Assembly (NCBI GenBank): GCA_930367205.1
Contig: OV884012.1
Coordinates: forward strand, 55,201,239 to 55,265,238
Reading direction: 5' to 3'
Source: Acanthosoma haemorrhoidale
Taxonomy: Eukaryota > Arthropoda > Insecta > Hemiptera > Acanthosomatidae
Length of the DNA: 64,000 nucleotides
Positions 22,951-34,729 of this stretch are shown piece by piece. The notes below the pieces were generated by a model that was given only the letters and a program-made list of their open reading frames with translations, did not search any database and was not told where the DNA came from. The stretch's first letter is position 1, and each line of letters opens with the position of its first letter. A program made the position numbers and the translations under genes.

Positions 22951-25900
22951 GTATTATTCATTGTGACCCTGAAAATTTCCTAACAGTGCATAAGACTGTA
23001 GCCAAAAAAGTGTATAAGTGGATTTTTCCAAATTTTCTGATGACCACTAATATAGTTTTTATAAAAACGATTTCAGGCAACATCAATAAATACATGTTAA
23101 CAAGTTCGATCAGTAAGTTGGTGAAAATTTTCAACTATAAACCTGATTTTCTAATTTATGCCAAAGCTAGGACCTGGAAAGTTGGCTGTATATTTTCGAT
23201 AAAAACATGAAGGTAAGTTAGGTTTGTGCTATTTGCAATAAATCTTTGGCCGCTCCGATATCTGTGTTATAACTCTTCTATCAGGCTGGCAATCTCTTTA
23301 CGTCAGACCTCCCCCCCCCCTCGTGGTCCTATCTTCCTGCCCCCAGCTTCGATATACTTCACTATCAATTGTCTTTATTATTTTTTTGGAATAGTAAATA
23401 ACATGTGAAGTAGGATTCGGTAATATAATAAATAATGCACTGTTGAGTGCGAGATAGCATTTCTGTTATTAAACCTTACAATAAATTTGGAAGGGTACTA
23501 AACATTTAGGCACTAAATACATTAGGAAATAAACATGTATTAGGTAAACACATGTATTAAACGACAGCCATAATGAAGTTAAATAATCATTTCATTTTTA
23601 CTCACAGTTGTTAATATTATTGATATTAATATTATTGACATTATGAACCATTATTTAGGTTAGGTATGCATTAATTGTATTATATTTAAATAAAAATGTA
23701 ATTGATGATTTTTATAATGCGTTTAGTTATTTATGCGAGTTGATAATTTGTCTTTCCTGGTTTATTTCTTCATAAAAGCATGTGCTGCTTAGTTACACAA
23801 TTTCTGTAAATTGCCCAAATCCGTTCAACTAGAACACTTAGTTACACGAAATACACACCTAGAATCATTTGTATGAAAAAAACAAAACAATATAGGAACT
23901 CCACAAATAATTATACATCAATCTAAGTTAATCACAATTTTAACACAATTTTTTCACAGAGACAGGTTAATATCTTTTCCCAACGGAGATTTACATAGTA
24001 GAAATGAAATATTTATAATAATTGATAAGAAATAACTTTCTATTTCAAACAACTATTTTATCAATAATTTAAAAAGATATTTATTCACAGACAAAATTAA
24101 AAATATAATTATTGTTCACATCAACTATTGCCTAATCCATCATAATAGTTTAATGAAATGCTGAGAAATATATTTCACATGGCCATTACTGAAGAAAGGA
24201 CAAAAGTCAAGTACAAGCAACAATAAATACATTGGGCCGATAATTTTATTTTATAACTATTAAGTTAGGCACTGTTTTGTTTTGGTTTGACGATTCCAAT
24301 TAGTGTGTGAACGGGTGGTCTTATTTTTTAAAATTTTTAGATTATTTTTAATATTTACGATTCAGAGATTTAATAAATAAATTTAAATACGTAATATGTT
24401 TTAAGTATGAGAAAATTTATTTATAATGCATTATTTGGTGGAAATAGTTACATTTACAAATATATTTGATTTAATTAGAAGCAATAAAAAACAACCTAAA
24501 CAATTACATCAGTGTAGATGCTATTTAAAATGGCAAGTGTTTGAAATTCGAGTAAAACGAGGAAAATAAATAATGTTTGAACAATATTTGTGTTATATTG
24601 TACATATTATTTAGGACGAATAGAACCTAAAATTGGACGAATTTAGGCTGCCACTTTGTCATAAATTATTCATCGGAGAAATGTGTGGATAAAACACATT
24701 CAAAAAAGAAAAAAAGGTTTAGCTTCTCCTTACCTACACCATCCTAGTAAAGCTGCTGATATAAAAGAAATTATCTAACATGTTTCCGCTTATGGACCCC
24801 ACCTACCATTGTCTCTCAATCGATCACCGAACGTTTGGGCACAGAAACAGAAAACCTGAAAAAAACCCACGACTTTTACGAATTAACCAACTTATACAGA
24901 ACAATTAAGGTTTATTCGTAAGATAGTCATGTGATTTTGTCATGCTTCGCACTGAACTTTTTTGTTGTTTCTGGGTGTGGTTGAACGTTTCTTTGGATTC
25001 CGTACTTGATTCAGAAACTGCATTACTCATTGTGCCTAGTTTCTACTGATCAAGGAATGCCTTGCTGAGCTTGTACCTAGCAGTCACTGTGTAAGTCGAA
25101 CCCTGCCGTAGAGGAAGGACCACGCAGACAGTGAGTTATGCAGGAGTTCTGTACCAATTATCCGAGGTGGCTAGGGCGGAGTTTATTGCGAAACCAGCAG
25201 GAGGGAAACTTAGCCGTTCGTCGGGATTAGGGGCTTATTGCGCCCCTCCCTTTAAACAGCAGTCTTCTCCTCTTCCGTACCCGGGATATTGCAATACTTT
25301 TTTATTAACTTTTATCTATATCAGGGGTCCATCAAAGGGAGTGGGCTTTTAATTAATTTTTACCACAGTTCTATGCTGCTTTTTCGCTATTAGCACTTAA
25401 TTTTGCCATTTCACTGATTCAGTGCCTAAAATCCTTGATAATCAATGGTTTATTATCAAATAGACTCAATCATCTTATAAAATACAAATATATATATTTA
25501 TTTAACGCTTGCAGATCTGATTATAAACAGGGACAGTTCACATACAATAAATGTTTAATCATACCTGCTGCTGGACGACAGTGTTAATTTTCTTTATTTA
25601 AGGATAGTTGAATTTAGTTTTAAAACCAAAAATCTACGATGATTAGTCATTTATTAAATATATTTATTATATTTCATGAGCTTAAGTACATAGTTTAGGT
25701 CTATACAAGAGCAAACATTACATGTACATAAAGAAAAAAATTAAAAATCTGTAGTCAGATGGCAAAATGTTATGTCACTGTTTCTAACTAAGAAATTTCT
25801 TCATATCACGTAAACAATAAATTGAATTCATTAAAATTAAAAATTGTACATGAATTAAATTAAAAAAGTGAAGCAAAGCAGGTTTTGTTTTGAATAGTTT

Positions 25901-28900
25901 GTGTTCGAATTGATGTGGATAAAACACATGGACGTATATAAAAGTTAGAAACATGCTGCTTGATGTTGATAAGTTTCCTTTGTCTAAATTGACGTTTCCT
26001 AATTTTTGGGAAATTAAAAGAAATCTGAATCTTGATTTTTAAAGAAACACTTGTTTGAGATAAACACCGAATGCAGAATACAGACCTCTTTTGAAACGTA
26101 TTCAAGGCATGAATATATTTTTCAATGCATTCTGAAGATTGGGTAATGTTAAATAAAGCACAACTACTATAAGGCCAACATAGGCGAATCATGCGAGCTC
26201 ACCAGTACAACGAAACACATCCTCCAGATATGCCTTGAGTTCTGTTCTGCGGAGTTTGACAACACCCTTAGAGACATAGCAATGCCATTACAATTGGTGG
26301 ATATTTAAATGCAATCATAAAATTGTCTGAAGGTTATTGATTTTTGTCTAAACAATTATTTATACGCATTTGATCTTTATCAGAAATAATGTCTATTTTT
26401 TTCAGACATGTTGTAAATTGATTTTCAGAGGAAAAAATAAAAATTCTTTTAAATAAAAAAGCGCTGATTTTATATATTGTATCTTGATTTGTAAAAATGA
26501 AGGAAAAACCCCGGAAACGCGTGTTTGATTTAGCCTGGTGTACTATTTGGTAGCTTCATTGAGTTTGTGGACGTGGTATGTGTTGAAACACACCAATCTG
26601 CTGCATCCAGCAAACTTAGAGCTGTGGATCTCCATCCTGCCACCCGGCCAACACAGCCCCGCTGCCGTGAGATGAGGAGAATACAAAGCGCACATTGTGA
26701 TCGAGGCCATTATGAAGGTTTGAGTTAGGAGAACAGGTGGCGAGCTTTCTGTTAGGGCACAAGCGGCCAGTCTAGGCACGTCTCTTCGTGCACGTCCTTA
26801 TCTTAGCCCTCTTCGGTTGAGTTTAAATTTAAACTTTGTCTTGCCCCGGTCGGGTCCTATCTCAGCCCTCTGCGGAATCAGAATCCACTAAGGGCCATTG
26901 CGGAACCGCTCGGCTAACTGTCTGCAGCAGCTTTAAGTCAAAGTGTTTCTTACAATATAAAAATTTTATGAAATATCTCTTGTACTTTTCCTTTGTACAG
27001 GACTGTGTACAGTAATGGTGAGTTACAATTCAAGGAAATATTTACAATTCATTAATTACGGCAGTATTTCTTACCTGTGTGTGGTGTTTCAGGTATGGAA
27101 GAAATCTGGAAAGCTGATCTTTTTTTTTGATTTTTATAAACTAAAACCATCATCTTGGATCAATATTGGTCGTTAAATAAAATGTCTGATGTCACCTCCA
27201 AGCAGGTTTTGAAACACAACATCTCAAGATAGATACGAAATGTGACCATTTTAAATTCAAACGCATCGATGTATTTCAATGGCCCTATCGTCTCTTATTT
27301 GAATCTGTGAAATTGTTTGAATTGAAGAAATTAAGAAAAGAAAAACAAATTATGTTGAGAAAATGCTCTCTGGGACATCTACGAGCATCATTTTCACGGT
27401 CTCCGTACGACATAACTGTCGACATAATTTAAAATGCTCAATCAACTAAACTAGGCCAGTGTACAAATCAACACCACTCAATGATCGATAGATTAGAGTA
27501 CGCCTTTTTTTTTATTTTTCTTAGATAACAATAAATCTCGGAAGGATCTGCACCTGAAATGTTTCCTTTCACTTCTTCTAAGCGAATAAAGGCACGGTTA
27601 AATCTTTGGTAATTTTAGAGAATAAGGAAATTCAATGACCTAATTTTTGATGATACCGTTAGGCGATAAGATAAACACTCAATTATTTACTAGACAAGTA
27701 TGAATTTCACTTTTCGAATCGGATACCAATAATTTCAGAAAAAATAATTGTTTCATTTGCTTAAAAGCTGCAACGTTCAATAAAGATACAAAAAGTGATT
27801 TTTCAACTTGTTTTTGGATTTTTTTTCCAGCATAGCACTCACCACTGCGCACCTATTATAAAAACGATTACCAGTTTACCTGGTGTAAAACAAAGTAAAG
27901 CGTCAAACATACAACCCGATAAGTTAAACAACCTGAATATAAATAGGAAATATTGATTAGGATACGCTTCAATACAGATATTGATGATACTGAAAGATTC
28001 GGCAGGATATGGAGGATAATATGACAATAAGCAAGGATTGCGGATACTAGAATTTTGAAGTTCTGTTCAAAATTATAAACTAAGTAATTAAATAATGTCA
28101 CGTTAATGAAAAATTTATGCCACCCTAACCTCAATTCGAGGTGAGATATTCTGAAATCATTAGGTCGGATGTAATCTAGACTAACCTACCAGTAAATTTA
28201 TAATAGTTAATATATATTTCCCAAATCCTATAAAGTATGTGTTCACAAAAAAAATATTGTCAAACAAAAAATGTAAAAAAAAGATTTTTTAGATAGAAAA
28301 AAAATTCAAGCTCCTTTTTGGCCTATGAAGAATGTTTGGAATATAGTACGAACAAATATAGAAATAGGAATATGTAATACTTTAAACGTAATTAAAACCC
28401 TAACTACGAAGAATCCAAAACTATCCATTGAAGTAATGATGAGATGGACAAAACCCCCCTTTACAAGTTGGCTGGGATATTATCAGACTAGTTGTGATCT
28501 TAGAAAGTATAAACAGAAAATAAAAAACTTGAATAGAAAATCTGCCGTGTAGAGGAATATCACATGGTGCGGGGTTTCACGAAGTGATGAAAGTTTCATC
28601 GCAGATTAAACGACAGTCGTGGGCATACACTCAACAGCCAGTGACGCCAACGTAAAAAGTTCTGTGAGTCAACACAAGTGCGACCCCCGCACATCATAAA
28701 TAATTAACACTAACATTCCAACGCAGGATATAACTTTAGAAAATGCCTGACTTACTAGAAACAATTTAGACAACTAATTACTGATGCAGACTCCTCATAT
28801 TGTTACTTATTTTATTATCGGTGAAAAGTTACTATGGGCAATTGAACATATTACCACTAAATTAGGTCATGGCCTACTTTAATCAATATTCTAAGAACAA

Positions 28901-29900
28901 ATAGATATAATTTTATTGCAGTAGATAGGTAAAAAAATTATGGGATTTATGGGTGAATGCATAAACCTACTGGCGAAAATTTAAGAGTTGGACATTTAAT
29001 GAACTACTGACTAATAAATGAATATGTGCAGTAAAAGTTATTTACACAAAATTTGATTTGCTTAGGAATTTTTCGGTATCATTATTCATATGTAAACTAT
29101 TGTATAAACTTTACAATTCTTGAAACTATGAACAAAGATCTCATGACATTATACACAACAAAACTACGATAAGTAAAGGGATAAAATGACATAATAGTCA
29201 AATAATTAGCAGACAGACAGATTAAAACTGCCATAAAATGGTTGACTAACCGAAATATATAGAAAAACTATTAAGTTACAGTACGTCTGACTTACGAACA
29301 GACACAATTATTTCTTGCAATAATGACGGGAAAAGAACTTAAAGTGAGTTTAAATGAAACATGTGATCACAAATAGTTAGTACTTATGGCATTAGTGTGC
29401 AAATTCCTTTTTATAACACGTAATATGTTATAAAGCTTTTGGGCACTAATCAACCCCCACTAGCTAAAAAAATCATTGATGTAAGAGTCTAAGGTATAGG
29501 CTAAACATTAGCCTTCTATCACAAACCAAAAAAAAAATGAATGCCCTTTTCCTTCTGTTGAATCTAAGAGATTTCGAAACTAATGATATTAATATTTTTA
29601 AGCACAAAATAACAAGTAACTATACAGATACGGTTATCACAGGCCTACAAGAAAAAAAAAATGGGTGCCTAGGATTTTAGAGCTGATGATAGACATATTT
29701 GGGGTGCTGAATCAATGTCATTATCAATCTATAAGTTGAACGAGGTAGAATCATCTTTTCTGCACTGAATACAAATATAGGCCTTATTGTGTAATATAAA
29801 CTGCTTTATTCTGAAGGCTCTTGATAAGAACTAATTATGCTTTGGATATATAGGAGAATAAATACCACAGCTGAGTACGGAAAAAATTAAAGCAGGAATA
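22951..29900. other. No gene seen; several weak items
   Basis: Mostly AT-rich. A run of ten or more C ends at 23,320. A GC-richer island at 26,540-26,935 contains a 78-codon minus-strand frame that I do not recognise and a roughly 22-base near-repeat (TATCTTAGCCCTCTTCGG near 26,798 and TATCTCAGCCCTCTGCGG near 26,858). A 110-codon minus frame at 25,860-26,192 has a loose resemblance to the end of LINE RT, too weak to call. A 75-codon ATG frame at 28,325-28,552 is unassigned. GATGAAA-G-TTTCATC near 28,586 is a short palindrome. Confidence 0.35.
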
Positions 29901-29904
29901 TTTG

Positions 29905-30290
29905 ACGGCCTACGATAAGATTGCTCATTAAGGATCCTGCCTTCGTGAATTCAATGAATTGGCTAAACGTAAAGCCTGGACTTCATTCGTTGCAGCTAGA
30001 AAATTTTTGGGGAAACACTTTCCTGTATCCCTTGGGTGTAACAAGGGTACTAAGGTGCACTACTTACAACGCCACTAAGATGTTTTCCTGAAAATTTAGG
30101 AGACACCAGCGAGGAACAAGGTGGCAGATTTTGACAGTATATTAGAACTACAGAGGCCCGCTATCAAGAAAGATAGAATACACATGATGGCAGATTACTG
30201 CCGGAATTTAAAAAGAGACTGTTCCAAAATGCATTCAAGAAGGTCACGGAAGAAAAGCTTCCGATGGGTACAGTGACTAGTTGGTTCCAT
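29905..30290 (+). pseudogene. Fragment of a widespread TE-associated protein family
   Basis: Two plus-strand frames carry consecutive pieces of a protein family, usually labelled uncharacterised, that is abundant in arthropods and cnidarians. IKDPAFVNSMN begins at 29,924. Shifting frame, LAKRKAWTSFVAARKFLGKHF, ending in KVHYLQRH, matches 'A..SF..V..NFLGN....LGC.MSLK+HYLHSHLD'. Then RIHMMADYCRNLKRDC (30,175-30,225) matches 'MMADYCW.LKRD'. The conserved 'SDEHGERFHQD' segment between them is decayed. I believe the family belongs to a DNA transposon group but cannot name it with certainty. The copy has at least two frame changes and two stops, so it is dead. Confidence 0.55.
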
Positions 30291-30518
30291 GGATTACTTT
30301 TTCCTCTACCTTTGTATAATGCAACAATATTTGTATAATATATAATTGAAAATTTTTTTATTTGATCCATGGTTTTAACTTAAAATAGTATAGCGTATAT
30401 TTTACCGAACCATTATATTAGAAAGGCTCCTAGGCAAAAACTGATTTCATTTTTATTAATTCTAAGCCTAAAGGGATATGCTTTGCTTTAAACAGGTAAA
30501 AGGGACTCATCCGTTCTC

Positions 30519-30521
<3 letters not shown>
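30291..30521. other. No gene seen
   Basis: AT-rich sequence between the TE fragment and the microsatellite. Confidence 0.4.

Positions 30522-30590
<69 letters not shown>
30522..30590. repeat. (CT)n microsatellite
   Basis: An uninterrupted CT dinucleotide run of 69 bases (about 34 units), preceded by an interrupted TCTCTCA. The perfect repeat suggests recent or ongoing length change. Such a tract is a likely polymorphic marker. Confidence 0.97.
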
Positions 30591-30592
<2 letters not shown>

Positions 30593-31485
30593 ATTTTCTC
30601 TTCCTTTCTGGTTAGTTGTAAGAAAGTAGTCGTTCACGACCTAAATTTGTGAGGTTTTATAAGATAAAGCATTATTCATTTAATATATTTACCTGTGTTA
30701 TACGATAGCAGTAAATATGAAGTAATCCGATTAGAAATTTTAATCGCGTATCCATTCCATTTTGGTTGGACAGTAATTAATTGAAAATACATTTCAATAG
30801 GAAAATGTTGGCTCTGTATTTATTGACTGGCCAACATTTTTCTGACTACCCCTGTTATGGCGTTATTTTTTCCTATGTTTTTTATTGTGTTTGACTTTTT
30901 GTCCACACCTGTCGATTAAGATTCCTAGAGGTAATAAGGCTAAGTAAAATAAATACAACAAATTAAAAAAAGAGTATTTGAGAGAGGTAGTTGCCCCTAG
31001 GGAGACATCAATCGCCTTGGGTGAAATGGGTGTAAAGGAAACGCAGGGGATGCCTTTGGAGCAGCGCCAGTAGCCACTAGCTCCTGCCGTCTCCTAAGAT
31101 TACAGGAGTAATAACGGCCCTGGAAAGGTTGGCTGTAAAAACCTTCTTCGGGGCCTTCTCAACTTTTATAAGTCCTAGCTCCTTTCTTATTTAATAATTG
31201 TCATCTAAAATTGTGGCTTCGGCTCTATGTCAATGAATGACCAGCCAAATCAGGGCTGATATATGAAACATTTTACAGATTTCATTCATGTAAGACAATA
31301 TCTGTAACTAAACTGCTCACAAATTGAAGTGTATCACTTATTTACTAGATTACTTATTAGGTTACTGACTTAAAAAAAGACGCCTGAACAAGTGCTGAAA
31401 CAAACGATAAATTCATTATAATAAAGAAAAAATCAAATTAAAATTTTTACAACTTAAAAAGGCATTGTTTTTTATTCATGTTTCA
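30591..31485. other. No gene seen; one hairpin
   Basis: A perfect 11-bp inverted repeat AAAATGTTGGC / GCCAACATTTT (30,802-30,812 and 30,830-30,840) has a 17-base spacer. 30,990-31,160 is GC-richer but not recognised. Otherwise AT-rich and empty. Confidence 0.4.
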
Positions 31486-31491
31486 TTGTCT

Positions 31492-32435
31492 TTAGTAGTA
31501 TATTGGGCCTCCTCTGCTTTCAATCAATTGACAAATCGAAATTTCTTCTTCATCATGATCAACGTTTTAGAGTGTGGAGAGAGGCCTTAAGGAGGAGGTT
31601 TGATAATGGCCTGGGTAGGGATATCGAGTTGATATTGTTTAGGAATGAGCATGTGACCGGAGAAACATACATGGGAAATGTCTTAGGTCCTGTTATTTCC
31701 CCTTTATCACCGGGGAAAACTGCATTCATGTTGATGATAATGCTCGACCTCATAGAGCAAAGCTGGTTGAAGAACGAGAAATCACACGTATGAACTGGCC
31801 CGCTAGTTCACCCGACATGAATCCGATTGACCATGTTTGAGATTAACTCCATCGTCAATTACACATACGTTCACCTTTTCCAGATAACTTTGATGAACTT
31901 GCAGATGCATTCATTGAGGAATGGGCTTCTTGGCCCCAATATTACGTTTTGACCCTTATGTACGTTATGACGGAGTATGAAACAACGACGTGAAGAAGAA
32001 ATTTCGATTTGACAGTAAATAAACGACGGTCATAGTCCTCAACAGTCCAATCAACATTTTCACGAGGCCATAGGAGACGCGCTCTATGTTGTCTTGTTAA
32101 AAAAAAAACCCTCCTCACTGGCCTTCTTGCTCTAAAACCGACTTTATGGAGACGAGTTATAACTGTTTGAGTTGAAATGCGGACCCTTGTTGCTTCCTAA
32201 AATGCGCTTTGCTGTTTTCGAGCTGTTGAACCTCGTTTCCTAGTGGTAGGAGTATTTTTTCGATCTCTGCCTCCTTCATCAGTGTTCTGAGCAGTACCTG
32301 TTCCCTGGTATCGTGACCAGGCTCTTCCAATAACTGCAGGTACCTAATAGCTGATAACTAGAGCAACGAAGTCTACGGCCCATATCATGGGCTGAGAATG
32401 GCTAAAAGAGCCAAAGCCCTTTTTTGTTCTGCAGT
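31492..32435 (-). pseudogene. Tc1-like transposase gene with in-place internal inversion
   Basis: The gene runs on the minus strand. Its N-terminal half reads leftward from about 32,430 to 31,991: GRAWSRYQGTGTAQNTDEGG, then STQTVITRLHKVGFRARRPV, then ENVDWTVEDYDRRLF. The next segment, 31,530-31,990, is flipped and reads on the plus strand: RFRVWRE, DDNARPHRA (second catalytic Asp at 31,733-31,738), RMNWPASSPDMNPIDHV (third catalytic residue Asp where Tc1 has Glu) and FIEEWASWPQ. The last codons, IESRGGPIYY and a stop, return to the minus strand at 31,524-31,492. A near-identical 23-base sequence (22 of 23) lies in opposite orientation at 31,530-31,552 and 31,991-32,013. Stops and frameshifts are present in all parts. 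Confidence 0.85.
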
Positions 32436-33352
32436 AGTGAGTCTTTCTAAAGGGATTTGCACTATTTACTTTTTTACTATACTACTTTACCCTTGTAACA
32501 GAGGACTAACCCATTTTATTTTTCTTGGTTATTATCATAAGGTTATATTATTGGTTATGATTTATAAGGTGCAAATAAAAAAAAAGCAATTGGAATATAA
32601 AATGCCTTTCTAAGATACAGATACAAGAGAAAAATATAATAGCAATACACCGAAAAACGTTTTTTGAATATTTTTTAAAGTCCATATTGCACATATCTCA
32701 CTGGTCTCTTTGGTGTCACATATCTCTTTGGTGTCTCAATGTTTACCGACTGGCTCCTTAAAAATCTTGGCGATGGTGTAAGAGAGTTATTCCGTATTTT
32801 CTATTTACATTATTGATGCTGAGTTTATGTGATTTGAAAACAATCAAAATCAAATCAAATTAAAATGTAAAGTAGGGTGGGGTCGATTGAACGTCTGTTT
32901 TGTAAAAGTTGTTAAGGTGAAAAGTGCGATAGCTGATTTTTAGGGTTTCGTTAACTTTTTTTTTTCAAATCGGAAACCCTTACCTCTCTCAGTGTTTGAC
33001 ATAGTGATTGAGTGTCCCTTCTCATTCATAGAAACATGAAATGTTAGTTGTCATTCGATGACAAATATTTTAAACTCAATAGATCATATTAAGAGTTATT
33101 AATGATCTGGTAATAAGAATAAAATCCCTTTCTGTAAAATTAAGTGGGGTAATAAATAATTGTTCGTATTGCACTAAATTAATAAATTATTATTATTTGT
33201 GAGCTGTAACAACGCACACTCTAAACTGACAATAAAATCGTGTCCGCAACTCAGCCCGTGTTTCACGGAGAGATGATATTTTACATGTTAGTTTCATTTC
33301 ATACCCAACTGATACAAAAAACAACCACCCTATGTTAAATCAAAGCACGTAG
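32436..33352. other. No gene seen
   Basis: AT-rich, no recognisable feature beyond the plus-strand TTG-started frame at 32,398-32,613, which looks random. Confidence 0.4.
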
Positions 33353-33364
33353 ATTCTAATTTAA
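33353..33364 (+). repeat. Target-site duplication, left
   Basis: ATTCTAATTTAA, identical to 33,844-33,855, brackets the LINE copy between them. Confidence 0.85.
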
Positions 33365-33843
33365 TCATGCGAAAAGTGGTCCGACATACCTCTTTCGAGA
33401 GGTTGAAGAACGCTGACCTGCACCCGTTGCTTGGTGTGCCGTCGGTGGGTGAGTTCATCCGCCGGAGACACATTAGGTTTTTTGACTCGTTGCAGCACCT
33501 GACAAACCCAGTGTTTAACACTATGACCCTACCACCCCTCCCGCATTGATGGCAACAGACTGTCGGGGAAAAATTAGGATAAGAATTAGTATGTAAGTTA
33601 GTTTTAAGGTTGATCAAAAAAGGTGAGCCCAATCACCTTTATTAGTCAGTTTAGTCCAGTCACGTATAGTGTATATCATTATAATTGTTTATTCATTATA
33701 TAATTTCTATAAAATAACAAAACCTGTATATAATGTAGTGATGCTACAGGAAATACAAAATAATTTGTGAATAGATTCACCTGAGGATCTATAATTGTAT
33801 GTAATTATCTGTAAATTTAAAGGGGCTATGAAAGAAAAAAAAA
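33365..33843 (+). mobile_element. LINE family A (Jockey-like), 5'-truncated copy 2 with TSD
   Basis: This is the best-preserved tail of family A. An open frame (33,367-33,549, 60 codons) encodes the ORF2 C-terminus: VVRHTSFERLKNADLHPLLG, then VGEFIRRRHIRFFDSLQHL and NPVFN. This is the pattern that closes Jockey-clade reverse transcriptases. The 3' UTR holds a TGTAG/CTACA hairpin at 33,734-33,748 and ends AAAGGGGCTATGAAAG plus about 10 A. Perfect 12-bp target-site duplications flank it, so it is a 479-bp 5'-truncated insertion made by target-primed reverse transcription. Confidence 0.88.
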
Positions 33844-33855
33844 ATTCTAATTTAA
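33844..33855 (+). repeat. Target-site duplication, right
   Basis: ATTCTAATTTAA immediately after the poly(A) tail. It matches 33,353-33,364 exactly. Confidence 0.85.
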
Positions 33856-34208
33856 CTTAGCGTTAATAAATAACTAACAACTTAATAATTCAAAGAAATC
33901 TTTATTATATTCTGCAGGGCATTAAGTTAAAGATATGGAAGTCCTGATTAAGTATAATACGTTAAGGGATTCGTTGACTATACTTACATAAAAGAACATA
34001 ATATCAGTTTAATAGAAAAGAAGAAATAGCAAACACGCGTATGCTAAGAAACCCACCCCTTCCATAACTAGTGGACAAAGTCAGTCGTAAAGTGAGAAGC
34101 GTGGATGTAGCAGCATTGGTTAAATAGATAAAAAAATATAATAGTGTTTTAGATCAGGTATATATCCCACAAATACCAATTGGGTGAGTAGCTTGATATA
34201 TAGTAGGA

Positions 34209-34729
34209 ATGATATGTAGTCGTGTGATCTATGTTGACATCCCTTTTCGTAAAATGAAGGCTTCCGACATGCACGAAAAGTTCGAGGTCCCCACCATCAC
34301 CGAAGCCATCAAAAGAAGACACATCAAATTCTTTGACTCGATGAAACATAGCCAAAACCCTCTATTCCGAGACATGACACCCCCACCGCTACCGGCAAGA
34401 TGGCAACTCACAAGATCGAGTAAAGCAGACCAAATGTTGGACATCACGGCGCTTGGCCCACCAACAAGCAGTCTCTAAGGGGCACCCAACACTGCTATCC
34501 GACTAAATAAAACAGCACTACATGCCTAGAGAGACTCTAGGCCCAGCCACCAGTGGAATCTCACCACTGTACCGCAACTATCAACCTCTACCGAGGCTTC
34601 CCACACTCCTTATTTCTCTCACACCACCTTCAAGCAGGTACTCCGAGTACAAGGATCCGCTCAACCCAAATCTTCCTTTATTTTTCCCTCGTCCTTAATC
34701 TTCTTATTAGAGAGCTTAGAAAAAAAAAA
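34209..34729 (+). mobile_element. LINE family A-related, divergent copy 3
   Basis: An 89-codon frame (34,209-34,478) contains MHEKFEVPTITEAIKRRHIK and then FFDSMKHSQNPLFRDMTPPP, the same ORF2 C-terminal pattern as copy 2 with a longer tail after the shared 'PPLP' (about 25 more codons). The 3' region differs from copies 1, 2 and 4. It is GC-richer and ends AGAGCTTAG plus about 10 A at 34,720-34,729, so it is a separate subfamily. The flank TTATAGTGGTGTTTTAAG after the tail loosely resembles TATAATAGTGTTTTAGAT at about 34,139, possibly an old target duplication. Confidence 0.7.

Noticed and set aside
25860..26192. 110-codon minus-strand ORF faintly like a LINE RT C-terminus
   Set aside because: Only FQKRS.. 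resembles the 'LQKRAIR' pattern; too little for a call.
27839..28134. Overlapping hydrophobic minus-strand ORFs
   Set aside because: Composition follows from AT-rich codons (Ile, Phe, Leu, Tyr) and shows no family pattern.
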